Below the pieces are notes generated by a model. It ran no database searches, was not told the origin of the DNA, and saw only the letters and a list, made by a program, of their open reading frames with translations. A program made the translations under genes and the position numbers. 64,000 nt of DNA from Saccharopolyspora rosea (GTDB taxonomy: Bacteria; Actinomycetota; Actinomycetes; Mycobacteriales; Pseudonocardiaceae), in NCBI RefSeq assembly GCF_025643595.1, contig NZ_CP102826.1, positions 4,340,001 to 4,404,000 of the forward strand, given 5' to 3'. Numbering within the stretch: position 1 is the first letter of the stretch; each line of letters begins with the position of its first letter. Below, one piece after another: positions 52,484-61,656 of this stretch.

Positions 52484-53164
52484 TCAGCGCCGGACCGCGC
52501 CGGTGAACACCGCCGCGTTGGCGGCGCGTTCGGCCGCGAGGCGTTCGAGCAACCGCTCCCCCGCGACGACGTGTTCCTTCGCACGGCGCACCGCGTCCGC
52601 GTCCAGGTGCGCGACACCGCGCGCCAGCTCGACGGCGGCGGCGAGCGGATCGTCGGCGGTGCGGTCGAGCAGGCCGGTGGCCACCGATTCGTCGGCGTCG
52701 ACGAACCGTTGGGACAGCACCATTTCCACCGCCCGGCGACCGACGGTCGAGGGCATCGCCCACGGTCCGACGGACAACCCGTGCCCGGGGCCGGCGAACT
52801 TCCACCGCGCCCGCGGCGAGCCGATCCGCACGTCGGCGGCCAGCGCCAGCTGCGCCCCGCCACCGACGGCGGGGCCGTCCACGGCCGCCACGACCGGCAC
52901 GGGCAGCCGCACCATGCGTTCGTAGAGCGCGTACAGGTCGTCGCTGACCTGTCGGCGTTCGGCGTCGGGCACCGCCAGGTCGGCGCCCGCGCAGAACCGC
53001 CCCGGTGTCGTGGAGGCGAGCACCACCGCCCGCACGTCCGCGCCGAGCTCCTCGAATTCCCGGTGCAGCGCCGAGACCAACGCGGCGTCGAGTGCGTTGT
53101 GGACGTCCGGCCGGTCCAGCGCGAGGACCACGACGCCGGGGTCGGGAGCGGTTCTGCGCAGCAT
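52484..53164 (-). CDS. short enoyl-CoA hydratase/isomerase family protein
   Basis: 226 residues, at the short end for crotonases. Both oxyanion-hole blocks are present (STTPGRFCAGADLAV; VDGPAVGGGAQLALAADVRI), but where the second catalytic Glu is usual the sequence is FAGPGHGLSVGPWAMPSTVG, so a simple hydratase mechanism is doubtful. It starts three bases after the CoxG-like stop, in a tightly packed operon. Possible roles include ring-opening hydrolysis or isomerisation of a CoA ester. Confidence 0.85.
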   Translation of the reverse strand: MLRRTAPDPGVVVLALDRPDVHNALDAALVSALHREFEELGADVRAVVLASTTPGRFCAGADLAVPDAERRQVSDDLYALYERMVRLPVPVVAAVDGPAVGGGAQLALAADVRIGSPRARWKFAGPGHGLSVGPWAMPSTVGRRAVEMVLSQRFVDADESVATGLLDRTADDPLAAAVELARGVAHLDADAVRRAKEHVVAGERLLERLAAERAANAAVFTGAVRR

Positions 53165-53167
53165 GTC

Positions 53168-53932
53168 TCACCGCTTCCCGAGCAGGCTGACGATCCGGCG
53201 CGCCGGGACCGCGTAGCGCCGCGTTCCGATGTGGACGGTGGCGGTGACGACCTCGTCGGCCAGCACGTCGCGCGGCCGCGCGCGGCCGCCCAGCAGCCGT
53301 CCGGCCAGGAATCCGGTGGCCAGCGCCGCCGCCACCGGGGCGGCCCGCTTCAGCAGCGGCAGCGCCACCAGGGAGATCCCGTCGAGTTCACCGCCGTCGG
53401 CCTGCGGCGCCTCCGCCGGTGCCGCTGTGCGCGCGGCCGGTTCGACGGGCGCGGCGGATTCGGCGGGAGTGGCGGATTCGGCGGGCGCCTCGGTGAGCAG
53501 GCCGCCGAGGTTGCGGGCGAACTTCTCCATGAGCTGCTGCGAGACGGTGCCCAGCGCGCCCCTGCCGAACTGGGCGACCTTGCCGCGGATCACCAGGTCG
53601 GTGTCCAGCGAGAGCAGGCTCCCCTCGTCGTGCGGGCGGACCCGCACCTGCACCTTCGCCTCGGCGCCGCCGCTGCCGTGCTCGTCGCTGCCCCGCGCGT
53701 CCAGCACCAGCCGGTTGCCGGACTCGTCGACCTCCAGGAAGCGGACGGTGCCCCGGTAGGACGCCGAGATCGGGCCGACCTTGACCCGGACCCGGCCCCG
53801 GTAGGAGTCGTCGCCCTCCCGTCCTTCCAGCGTCGCGCCGGGCAGGCACGGGGCCACCCGTTCGACGTCGCCCAGCAGCGCGAACACCTCGTCCGGCGCT
53901 GCCGGGAGCACCACCTCGTTGCTCAACCGCAT
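53168..53932 (-). CDS. CoxG-like SRPBCC protein with membrane-anchoring tail
   Basis: 254 residues: CoxG domain ~1-150 (LPAAPDEVFALLGDVERVAP and PCLPGATLEGREGDDSYRG), an Ala/Glu/Pro-rich linker, then a hydrophobic C-terminal stretch (APVAAALATGFLAGRLLGG) and a basic end. In CO dehydrogenase systems CoxG helps attach the molybdenum enzyme to the membrane. The ATG overlaps the end of the second large-subunit gene by 10 bases, so it is likely the assembly or anchoring partner of this hydroxylase. Confidence 0.87.
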   Translation of the reverse strand: MRLSNEVVLPAAPDEVFALLGDVERVAPCLPGATLEGREGDDSYRGRVRVKVGPISASYRGTVRFLEVDESGNRLVLDARGSDEHGSGGAEAKVQVRVRPHDEGSLLSLDTDLVIRGKVAQFGRGALGTVSQQLMEKFARNLGGLLTEAPAESATPAESAAPVEPAARTAAPAEAPQADGGELDGISLVALPLLKRAAPVAAALATGFLAGRLLGGRARPRDVLADEVVTATVHIGTRRYAVPARRIVSLLGKR

Positions 53933-56220
53933 GCGGTTCCTCCCATGCCGTGCTGGAAAAGTCCGTGGACGCGGCTCGGGCTCAGCGGCAGCCGACCGAC
54001 GTCCCCGGTCAGCCCGAGGGCGTCGCGGACCGCGTTGGCCACCGCCGCGCCCACCGCGGTGATCCCGCCCTCCCCGGCACCCTTGGTGCCCAACGGGTTG
54101 TCCGGGCTCGGGGCGTCCTCGGTGACGACGACGTCGACGAGGCCGGGGGCCTCGGCCGCGGTCGGCACCAGGTAGTCCAGGAAGGTCGTGGCCTGCGGCT
54201 GGCCCTGCGCGTCGTAGTGGAACCGCTCGTACACCGCGCCGCCGAGCCCCTGGGTGACGCCGCCGACCAGCTGGCCCTCCACCAAGGCCGGGTTGATCGC
54301 CCGCCCGACCTCGTAGGCCACCAGGTAGCGGGGCACCGCGACGCGCCCGGTGCCCGGGTCCACGTCGACCAGCGCCACGTGCACCCCGTACGGGTAGGTC
54401 ATGTGGTCGACCTCGAACACCCGGCGCGCCCGCAACCCGGGTTCCTCCCCGGCGGTCAGGTGCGGGCTCCCGGGTGCGCACGCGGCGGCGAGCTCGGCGA
54501 GGCCGACGCGCCGGTCCCCGACGGCGAAGCCGTCCCCGTCGTGGTCCAGCAGGTCCGGCGGGGCGCCGAGCAGTCGTGCGGCAACGGCGCGGGCGCGGTC
54601 CAGGACCGCGGTCGCGGCCAGGTCCACGGCGTTGCCCGCCAGCACGGTGGACCGGCTGGCCCACGAACCGAGCCCGTGGGGTTGCAGCTCGGTGTCGCCG
54701 TTGACCACGTCGACGCGGGTGTGGTCCACGCCCAGCCGTTCGGCGGCGATCTGCGCCAGCACCGTCTCGATCCCCTGGCCCAGCGAGGTTCCGCCGGAGT
54801 GCACCCGCACCCGGCCGCTGCGCTCCACGATCACATCGGCCGTCTCATGTGGACCGAGCCCGCTCTTCTCCAGGAACACCGCGAACCCGTAGCCGGCGTG
54901 GTGCCCCCGCGCCCGCAGCCGCGCGACCTCCTCGCGCCAGCCGCGGGTCCGCTCCAGCGCCGTCTCCAGCAGCGCCGGGTAGTCACCGGCGTCGAGCACC
55001 ACGTCGGTGCCGAGCGCGCGCAGCGGGCGCACGTGCGGGATCTCATCGGCCCGCAACAGGTTCCGTCTCCGCAGCTCGGCCCGGTCGACGCCGATCCGGT
55101 CGGCGGCGACGTCGAAGAGGTGCTCGCGGGCGAAGGTGCCCTCGTACCGGCCGGGGGCCCGGTAGGTGCCGCACGGCGTCTTGTTCGTCAGCACCACGTC
55201 CAGCCTCGCCCGGTACGCGGGGACGCGGTACGGGCCGGGCAGCATGCCGACGGTCAGTTCCGGGACGAGCAGGCCGTGGGTGCGCAGGTAGGCACCGTTG
55301 TCGTGCACGACGTGGTCGCGCAGCGCCAGCAGCCGGGCGTCGGCGTCGAAGGCCGCGGCGACCCGGTGCCGCTGCTGGCGGGAGTGGTTGAGCGCGACCA
55401 GGCTCTCGGCGCGGTCCTCGGTCCACTTCACCGGGCGCCGCAACCGCCGGGCCAGCCACGGCACGAGCAGGTCCTCCGGGTAGAACTCACCGCGCGCGCC
55501 GAACCCGCCCCCGGCGTCCACCGCGTGCAGGCGCACCCGTTCGGCGGGCATGCCGAGCATCCGGGCGAGCACGTCGCGGTTGAACACCGGCACCTTCGTC
55601 GCGCCCCACACCTGGAGCGTGCCGTCGGCCTCGGAGTGCTCGGCGACCAGACCGCGCGGTTCCAGCGGCACCGCCGCGTGCCTGCCGATCTCCACGTCGA
55701 TCTCGACGACGTGCGCGGCCGCGGCGAACGCGGCGTCGACGTCGCCGTACCCGACGTCCAGTGTGGACACCGGTGCCGCGTGGGAGGCGTCCACCACCAC
55801 CGGGAGTTCCCGGTGTTGCACCACGACCAGTTCGGCGGCGTCCTCGGCGGTGTAGGGGTCCTCGGCGACCACCGCCGCGACCGGTTCACCGACGTAGCGG
55901 ACCTCGTCGGTCGGCAGGACGCGTTGCAGGCAGCCGTCGGGTTCGTCGCCGCGCGGCAGCCGGATCGGGATCGGCGGCAGGTCGGCGAGGTCGTGCCCGG
56001 TGACCACCGCGACCACCCCCGGCACCGCCCGGGCCGCCGAGGTGTCGATGCCGGTGATCTCCGCGCGCGCCGCGGTGGACCGGACGAAGCGCACGTGCAC
56101 CTGGCCGAGCCGGTCGACGTCGTCGGCGAACCGGCCCAGGCCCCGGAGCAGCCGGTCGTCCTCGTGGCGCCGCACCCGCGCACCGACGACCCCGGTGCGC
56201 TGCGGCAACGCGGTGCTCAT
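53923..56220 (-). CDS. molybdenum hydroxylase large (molybdopterin) subunit, second copy
   Basis: 765 residues of the xanthine-dehydrogenase/aldehyde-oxidase large-subunit family. Blocks: DAGGGFGARGEFYPED, TPCGTYRAPGRYEGTF, GQGIETVLAQIAAERLGV (molybdopterin contact) and GTKGAGEGGITAVG with the catalytic Glu. The Cys-containing AYRCSFR loop of true CO dehydrogenase is absent, so CO is not the substrate. The ATG overlaps the Fe-S subunit stop (ATGA). It differs strongly from the other large subunit in the operon. Confidence 0.9.
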   Translation of the reverse strand: MSTALPQRTGVVGARVRRHEDDRLLRGLGRFADDVDRLGQVHVRFVRSTAARAEITGIDTSAARAVPGVVAVVTGHDLADLPPIPIRLPRGDEPDGCLQRVLPTDEVRYVGEPVAAVVAEDPYTAEDAAELVVVQHRELPVVVDASHAAPVSTLDVGYGDVDAAFAAAAHVVEIDVEIGRHAAVPLEPRGLVAEHSEADGTLQVWGATKVPVFNRDVLARMLGMPAERVRLHAVDAGGGFGARGEFYPEDLLVPWLARRLRRPVKWTEDRAESLVALNHSRQQRHRVAAAFDADARLLALRDHVVHDNGAYLRTHGLLVPELTVGMLPGPYRVPAYRARLDVVLTNKTPCGTYRAPGRYEGTFAREHLFDVAADRIGVDRAELRRRNLLRADEIPHVRPLRALGTDVVLDAGDYPALLETALERTRGWREEVARLRARGHHAGYGFAVFLEKSGLGPHETADVIVERSGRVRVHSGGTSLGQGIETVLAQIAAERLGVDHTRVDVVNGDTELQPHGLGSWASRSTVLAGNAVDLAATAVLDRARAVAARLLGAPPDLLDHDGDGFAVGDRRVGLAELAAACAPGSPHLTAGEEPGLRARRVFEVDHMTYPYGVHVALVDVDPGTGRVAVPRYLVAYEVGRAINPALVEGQLVGGVTQGLGGAVYERFHYDAQGQPQATTFLDYLVPTAAEAPGLVDVVVTEDAPSPDNPLGTKGAGEGGITAVGAAVANAVRDALGLTGDVGRLPLSPSRVHGLFQHGMGGTACG

Positions 56221-56723
56221 GCGCCGCTCCCGTCGTCCGGGCAGGCGCTGCGCCTGCGGCGCTGGGCGACGTCGGTGATGGCGGCGACGATGCCCTGGTA
56301 GCCGGTGCAGCGGCACAGGTTGGACGAGACCACCTCGCGGATGTCCGCGGCCTCGGCGTCCGGGTTCTCCGCCAGGTACGCCTCCGCGAGCACCAGGAAC
56401 CCCGGCGTGCAGAACCCGCACTGCAACCCGTGGTGGCGGGAGAACGCCTCCTGCAGGTCGGACAGCTCGTCGCCGTCGGCCAGGCCCTCCACGGTGCGGA
56501 CCTGGCAACCGTCGGCCTGCACGCCGAACATCAGGCACGACCGGGCGGGCGCGCCGTCCACCAGCACCGTGCACGCGCCGCAGATCCCGTGCTCGCACCC
56601 CAGGTGCGTGCCGGTGCGGCCGAGGTCGTGGCGCAGCACGTCGGCGAGCGTGCGGCGGGATTCGACGACCACCTCGTGCTCGGTGCCGTTGACCGTCAGG
56701 GTGATCAGGTGCTGGTCCTTCAT
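56217..56723 (-). CDS. molybdenum hydroxylase small subunit, two [2Fe-2S] clusters
   Basis: 168 residues. A plant-type cluster is bound by CEHGICGACTVLVDG plus a downstream Cys, and the second by CGFCTPG and NLCRCTGY; all eight cysteines are present. It relays electrons from the molybdenum site to FAD. It overlaps by 4 bases both the upstream first large subunit and the downstream second large subunit, lying between the two catalytic genes. Confidence 0.95.
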   Translation of the reverse strand: MKDQHLITLTVNGTEHEVVVESRRTLADVLRHDLGRTGTHLGCEHGICGACTVLVDGAPARSCLMFGVQADGCQVRTVEGLADGDELSDLQEAFSRHHGLQCGFCTPGFLVLAEAYLAENPDAEAADIREVVSSNLCRCTGYQGIVAAITDVAQRRRRSACPDDGSGA

Positions 56724-59047
56724 CGGCTCTCCAGGGCTCGCTGAACCTGCTCGGGGCGCACGGGCACCGCGTCGAGTTCCACCCCGGTGCCGCGCAGCGC
56801 GTCGTTGACGGCGTTGAGGACCGCGGCCGGGGCGCCGATGGTGCCGCCCTCGCCCATGCCCTTCGCGCCGGTCTCGGTGAACGCGCACGGCGTCTCCAGG
56901 TGTTCGACGTCGATCTCGGGGACCTCCGCGGCGGTGGGCACCAGGTAGTCCATCAGGCTGCCCGCGGTCGGCTGGCCGTCGGCGTCGTAGTCGATCGCCT
57001 CGTACAGCGCCGCGGCGATGCCCTGCGCGACACCGCCGCGCACCTGGCCGTCCACGATGTCCGGGTTGATCACCACGCCGCAGTCCTCGACCACCAGGTA
57101 GCGCAGCAGCCGGACCGCACCGGTGCGCCGGTCCAGTTCGACGACCGCGCCGTGGGTGGCGTTGGAGAAGGTGCCCGAGGTCAGCACGTCGAAGACGGCC
57201 TGGCCGGACAGGCCCGGCTCGGTTCCCTTCGGCAGCCGGTGCGAGCGCAGGTAGGCGGTCTCGGCGACGCTCGCGAGCGGCACCGACCGGTCCGGGTCGT
57301 CGCGCAGCCGGCACCGGCCGTCGTCCAGTTCGACGTCGTCCGGGTCGGCCTCCAGCAGGTGCGCGGCGACGGTCCGGATGCGTTCGGCGAGCCGGTCGGC
57401 GGCCTGCCGCACCGCGCCGCCGCCGATGGCCGCCGAGCGGCTGCCGAAGGTGCCCCAGCCGTAGCTGACCAGGTCGGTGTCGCCCTGCCGCACCTTGACC
57501 GCGTTCGGGTGCAGCCCGAGCCGGTCGGCGGCGATCTGCGCGAGCGTGGTCTCGTGCCCCTGCCCGTGCGCCGAGGTGCCGGTGGTGACGGTGACCTGCC
57601 CGCCAGGGTCCATGCGCACCTCGGAGATGTCGTACCCGGGCACCACGGACATCTTGCGCTGGGCGAACGCCTCGGTGCCGTACCCGGTGCGCTCGTTGAA
57701 GCAGGCGTAGCCGATCCCGATGGTCCGGTCGGGGTCCGCGCGCCGCCGCGGCCACCCCTCGTCGGTCAGCCGCCGCTCGCACAGGTCCAGCGACTCCCGG
57801 TAGGAGCCGGGGTCGTAGGTGATGCCGTTGACCCCGGTGTGCGGGAACGTGTCGATCAGGTTGCGCCGCCGCACCTCGACCGCGTCGAGCCCGAGCCGCC
57901 GCGCGGCGCGTTCCATCAGCCGTTCCATGACCAGCACGATCTGCGGGCGGCTCACGCCCCGGTACGGCGCGGTGGGCGCCTTGTTGGTGGCCACGCCGCG
58001 GGCCCGCACGCGGTAGCGCGGCACCCGGTAGACACCGGGCATCTCGTGCGCGGCCATCAGCGGTTCCACCCCGCTGGTGAACGGGAACACCGAGTAGGCG
58101 CCGACGTCGCAGCGGATCTCGGCGTCCAGCGCGAGGATCCGGCCGTCGGCGTCGAAGGCCGCCCGCGCCCGGTGGTGCTGCTGGCGGCCGTGGAAGCTGG
58201 CGAACAGCCCCTCCCGGCGGTCCTCGATCCACTTGACCGGGCGGCGCAGCCGCAGCGCGGCGGCGGCCACCGCGATCTCCTCGCGGCCCACCACGCACTT
58301 GAGGCCGAAACCGCCGCCGACGTCGGGCACGATCACCCGCACCTGCCGTTCGGACAGCCCCAGGCAGCGGGCCACGGCGGTGCGCACCTGGTGCGGCACC
58401 TGGGTGGAGATGTGCACCACGAGCTGGTCGTCGCGGTCGGACCACTCGGCCAGGCAGCCGCGCGGTTCCAGCGGCAGCGCGTTCTGCCGCGCGCTGTCCA
58501 CAGTGGTCTCGACGACGCAGTGCGCGGTCGTCAGCACGTCGTCGACGTCGTCGTCGAACGGCGTGAGGTCCAGGAACGCGTTGGCGACGAGTTCGTCGTG
58601 CACGCGCGGCGCGCCCTCGGCCAGCGCCTCGTCCACCGAGGTCACCGCGCGGCGGGCGGTGTAGTCGACGGAGGCCAGTTCGACGCCGTCCTCGGCGGTG
58701 TAGGGGTCGTCGGCCAGCACGATCGCCACCGGCTCGCCCGCGTAGCGGATCCGGTCGGCGGCCAGCACGGGCATCGTGGTGGGGGTGAACTCGTCGCGCT
58801 CCAGGAGTGCGACGAGCCCGCTCAGGCCGAGGTCCGCCGCGGCGAACGCGGCGCGCACACCGTCCACTTCGGTCACCGCGGTGAGGTCGACGGCGTCGAT
58901 GTCGGCGGCCGCCAGCGGGCTGCGCACGAACGCCGCCGACAGCGCCGACGCGCGTTCCAGGTCGTCGACGAAGCAGCCGCGTCCGGTCAGCAGCCGCCGG
59001 TCCTCCCTGCGGCGCAACCGCGCGCCGACCCACCGCTGCCCGGTCAC
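56720..59047 (-). CDS. molybdenum hydroxylase large (molybdopterin) subunit, first copy
   Basis: 775 residues from a GTG at 59047 that overlaps the FAD-subunit stop (GTGA). VGARLRRREDRRLLTGRGCFVDD is the family N-terminus; VPDVGGGFGLKCVVG, APYRGVSRPQIVLVME, GQGHETTLAQIAADRLGL and GAKGMGEGGTIGAP with the catalytic Glu follow. No CO-dehydrogenase Cys loop. It should hydroxylate an aromatic, heterocyclic or aldehyde carbon with water-derived oxygen. With the other large subunit it shares one FAD and one Fe-S gene. Confidence 0.92.
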   Translation of the reverse strand: MTGQRWVGARLRRREDRRLLTGRGCFVDDLERASALSAAFVRSPLAAADIDAVDLTAVTEVDGVRAAFAAADLGLSGLVALLERDEFTPTTMPVLAADRIRYAGEPVAIVLADDPYTAEDGVELASVDYTARRAVTSVDEALAEGAPRVHDELVANAFLDLTPFDDDVDDVLTTAHCVVETTVDSARQNALPLEPRGCLAEWSDRDDQLVVHISTQVPHQVRTAVARCLGLSERQVRVIVPDVGGGFGLKCVVGREEIAVAAAALRLRRPVKWIEDRREGLFASFHGRQQHHRARAAFDADGRILALDAEIRCDVGAYSVFPFTSGVEPLMAAHEMPGVYRVPRYRVRARGVATNKAPTAPYRGVSRPQIVLVMERLMERAARRLGLDAVEVRRRNLIDTFPHTGVNGITYDPGSYRESLDLCERRLTDEGWPRRRADPDRTIGIGYACFNERTGYGTEAFAQRKMSVVPGYDISEVRMDPGGQVTVTTGTSAHGQGHETTLAQIAADRLGLHPNAVKVRQGDTDLVSYGWGTFGSRSAAIGGGAVRQAADRLAERIRTVAAHLLEADPDDVELDDGRCRLRDDPDRSVPLASVAETAYLRSHRLPKGTEPGLSGQAVFDVLTSGTFSNATHGAVVELDRRTGAVRLLRYLVVEDCGVVINPDIVDGQVRGGVAQGIAAALYEAIDYDADGQPTAGSLMDYLVPTAAEVPEIDVEHLETPCAFTETGAKGMGEGGTIGAPAAVLNAVNDALRGTGVELDAVPVRPEQVQRALESR

Positions 59048-59886
59048 CCGGCCACCGCCTCGCGGCACGCCCGCAGCACCAGCGTGCGGGTGAGCGCGCG
59101 CCGGTACTCGGCGCTGCCGTGCGCGTCCGCGGGTGGGTCGATCGCGGCCGCCGCGGCGTCGGCGCACGCCTCGAACAGTTCGTCACCGGGTTCGCCCCCG
59201 GCGAGCACCGCCTCGGCCTCGGGCACCCGCACCGGCACGGGCGCCACCCCGCCCAGCACGACCCGCCCGCCGCCGTCGGCCCCGCCCAGGTCCACCGCCG
59301 CGGCGACGATCGCGAAATCCCCGCTGCGCTGGGCGAATTCGGTCAGCGCTGCGTGCGGCGCGGGTTTCGGGAACACCACTTCGACGATCATCTCGTCCGG
59401 TTCCAGGGCGGTGGTGAACACGCCGAGGAAGAAGTCCGCGGCGGGCACCGAGCGGCGACCCCGGGTGCTCTGCACGACGATCCGCGCGTCCAGCAACACC
59501 GCCAGCAGGCACCACTCCGCGGTGGAGTCGGCGTGCGCCAGGCTGCCGCCGACGGTGCCGCGGGTGCGGATCGGGTAGTGCCCGATCCAGCGGGCCGCGC
59601 GGCTGAGAACCCGGAAACCACCGGCGGTTTCCGCGGCGGTCTCGATCCTGCGGTGGGTGGTCAGCGCACCGACGTGCAGCGCGTCGCCCTCGCGGACCGG
59701 CTGGTCGAGGCCGCGGACGCGGCCGATGTCGACCAGCGCGGCCGGGCGGGCGAGCCGGAAGTTCATCATGGCCACCAGGCTCTGCCCGCCGGCGAGGAGT
59801 TTCGCCTCGTCGCCGAGTTCGGCGAGCAGTTCGGTCGCGCCGCGCACGTCGTGCGCCCGGTGGTACTCGAACGATGCGGGTTTCAC
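59044..59886 (-). CDS. molybdenum hydroxylase FAD-binding (medium) subunit
   Basis: 280 residues; GTG with GGAGAGGAGAG upstream. FAD-contact motifs LLAGGQSLVAMMNFRLARP and TRGTVGGSLAHADSTAEW are in place, and the C-terminal CO-dehydrogenase-flavoprotein domain is complete. First gene of the operon FAD - large 1 - Fe-S - large 2 - CoxG - crotonase - hydrolase - SDR, with 4-base overlaps among the first four. It transfers electrons to the final acceptor. Confidence 0.92.
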   Translation of the reverse strand: MKPASFEYHRAHDVRGATELLAELGDEAKLLAGGQSLVAMMNFRLARPAALVDIGRVRGLDQPVREGDALHVGALTTHRRIETAAETAGGFRVLSRAARWIGHYPIRTRGTVGGSLAHADSTAEWCLLAVLLDARIVVQSTRGRRSVPAADFFLGVFTTALEPDEMIVEVVFPKPAPHAALTEFAQRSGDFAIVAAAVDLGGADGGGRVVLGGVAPVPVRVPEAEAVLAGGEPGDELFEACADAAAAAIDPPADAHGSAEYRRALTRTLVLRACREAVAG

Positions 59887-60087
59887 GGCTCTCCTCTCCG
59901 CGGCTGCCGCCGCGGCCGCCGGTCTCCACGAAAAGCCGCCGTTCCACGAAAAGCAACGGCTACTGCCTGAAACTTGGTATATCATGATTCAAACAGCGCG
60001 GTCCGTGCCGCGCAAGTACCGATCCACCGCGTTTTCCGTTGTCCCACCGCCGAAAAATCCCCTCGACGGCACACCCGGGAGCCGGTC
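59887..60087. promoter_or_regulatory. divergent promoter region of the hydroxylase and ligase operons
   Basis: 200 bases, AT-rich around 59970-59995, where TTGGTATATCATGATTCAA (59974-59992) includes the perfect palindrome ATCATGAT and TTG/CAA ends. It resembles sites of FCD-type GntR regulators, and such a regulator is encoded at 63039. It would serve both divergent operons. Confidence 0.45.
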
Positions 60088-61656
60088 TTGACAGCGAACA
60101 TCCCCTCGCACCACACTGACGCCCGCTCCGCCTGGCGGCGGCACGGCGCGAGCCCCGAACAAGTGGCCGACCTGGCCCGCGGCAGCCTGCCGTCCGCGTG
60201 GCGCGTGCGCCCCGACCATCCAGCGCTGCTGTTCCCCGCCGAGTCCGACCGGTGGATCACCCACGGCGAACTCGACGAACGCAGCGCCCGCACCGCGACG
60301 TGGTTGCGCGCCAACGGTTTCTCCACCGGTGATCGCGTGCTGCTGTGCGGTGCCAACTCCTCCGCGCTGGTGGTCGCCTACCTGGCGCTGCTGCGCGCCG
60401 GAGCCGTCGTCGTGCCCGCCAACCCCGCCTACACCGCCGACGAGCTGGACCACCTGGTCACCGACAGCGGCGCGGAATGGGCGTTCGCCGCGCGCCCGGC
60501 CGCCGACCGGCTCGACGGCCCGCGACTGGTCCCGCTGGACGAACCGCTGCCCGAACACGCACCGGCCGCACTCCCCTCGCTCGGTTCGGACGACCTCGCG
60601 CTGCTGGGCTACACCTCGGGCACCACCGGGGCTCCCAAGGGGGTTCCGCTCACGCACGGCAACCTGCTGTCCTCGATCCGGGCGGCGATGCTGGCCTGGC
60701 GGTGGGGCGAGGACGACGTGCTGGTGCACTCGCTGCCGCTGAGCCACCAGCACGGCCTCGGCGGGGTGCACGCGACGCTGCTGGCCGGTTCCTCGGCGGT
60801 CGTGCTGCCGACCTTCGACGCCGAGCAGCTGACCGACGCCGTCCACCGGCACGCCGCGACCGTGCTGTTCGCCGTCCCGGCGATCTACGAACGCCTCGCC
60901 GCCGAAGCACCCCGCGCGCTGACCGCCCCGGCGCTGCGGCTCGCGGTCAGCGGCTCCGCCCCGTTGGGCCCCGAACTCGCCGAACGGCTCTCCGGGATCA
61001 TGGGCCGACCGCCGCTGGAGCGCTACGGCAGCACCGAGGCCGGGCTGGACGTGTCCAACCCGCTCGACGGGCCGCGCGTGCCGGGAACCGTCGGGCTGCC
61101 GCTGCCCGGCGTCGAGATGCGCATCGCCGACGACTCCGGTGCCGACGCCGCCGACGGCGAGATCCTGCTGCGCGGCCCGCAGGTGTTCGGCGGCTACTGG
61201 AACCGGCCCGCGGAGACCGCCGAGGCGTTCCACCCCGGCGGCTGGTTCCGCACCGGGGACCTCGGGCACGTCGACGCCGAGACGGGTTACCTGCGCATCA
61301 CCGGCCGCAAGAAGGAGCTGATCATCACCGGCGGCCTCAACGTCTCGCCGCGCGAGGTGGAGCTGGCGCTGGAGCGGCATCCCGCCGTCGCCGAGGCCGC
61401 GGTCGCCGGGCTGCCCTCCCAGCGGTGGGGCGAACAGGTCACCGCCTGGGTGGTGCCCACCGAGGCGGTCGACCCCGACGAGCTGGTGGCGCACTGCCGC
61501 GCGCGGCTGGCCCCGCACAAGTGCCCGAAGCAGGTGTTCGTCGTGGACTCGTTGCCGCGCAACAGCATGGGCAAGCTGCGCCGTTCCGCGCTCGCGCCGC
61601 CCGACACCGCTGAGCTGGACCGGGCGGTCGCCAAGCTGTGGCGGGCCGAGCTGTGA
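60088..61656 (+). CDS. class I AMP-forming acyl-CoA synthetase
   Basis: 522 residues from a TTG start with GGGAG seven bases upstream; the frame upstream is non-coding. ANL motifs: GYTSGTTGAPKG, RYGSTEAGLDV, TGRKKELIITGGLNVSPREV and PRNSMGKLRRSAL with the catalytic lysine. The family position is near malonyl/oxalyl- or short-acid CoA ligases. Its last base pairs overlap the amidase start (GTGA), so the acid released by the amidase could be the substrate. Divergent from the molybdenum-hydroxylase operon. Confidence 0.9.
   Translation: MTANIPSHHTDARSAWRRHGASPEQVADLARGSLPSAWRVRPDHPALLFPAESDRWITHGELDERSARTATWLRANGFSTGDRVLLCGANSSALVVAYLALLRAGAVVVPANPAYTADELDHLVTDSGAEWAFAARPAADRLDGPRLVPLDEPLPEHAPAALPSLGSDDLALLGYTSGTTGAPKGVPLTHGNLLSSIRAAMLAWRWGEDDVLVHSLPLSHQHGLGGVHATLLAGSSAVVLPTFDAEQLTDAVHRHAATVLFAVPAIYERLAAEAPRALTAPALRLAVSGSAPLGPELAERLSGIMGRPPLERYGSTEAGLDVSNPLDGPRVPGTVGLPLPGVEMRIADDSGADAADGEILLRGPQVFGGYWNRPAETAEAFHPGGWFRTGDLGHVDAETGYLRITGRKKELIITGGLNVSPREVELALERHPAVAEAAVAGLPSQRWGEQVTAWVVPTEAVDPDELVAHCRARLAPHKCPKQVFVVDSLPRNSMGKLRRSALAPPDTAELDRAVAKLWRAEL

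Noticed and set aside
53923..56220. True carbon-monoxide dehydrogenase
   Set aside because: The AYRCSFR copper/cysteine loop is missing in both large subunits despite the CoxG neighbour.
56217..59186. Large-subunit fusion with the Fe-S subunit
   Set aside because: The upstream part is out-of-frame shadow of the first large subunit; the Fe-S protein has its own ATG at 56723.
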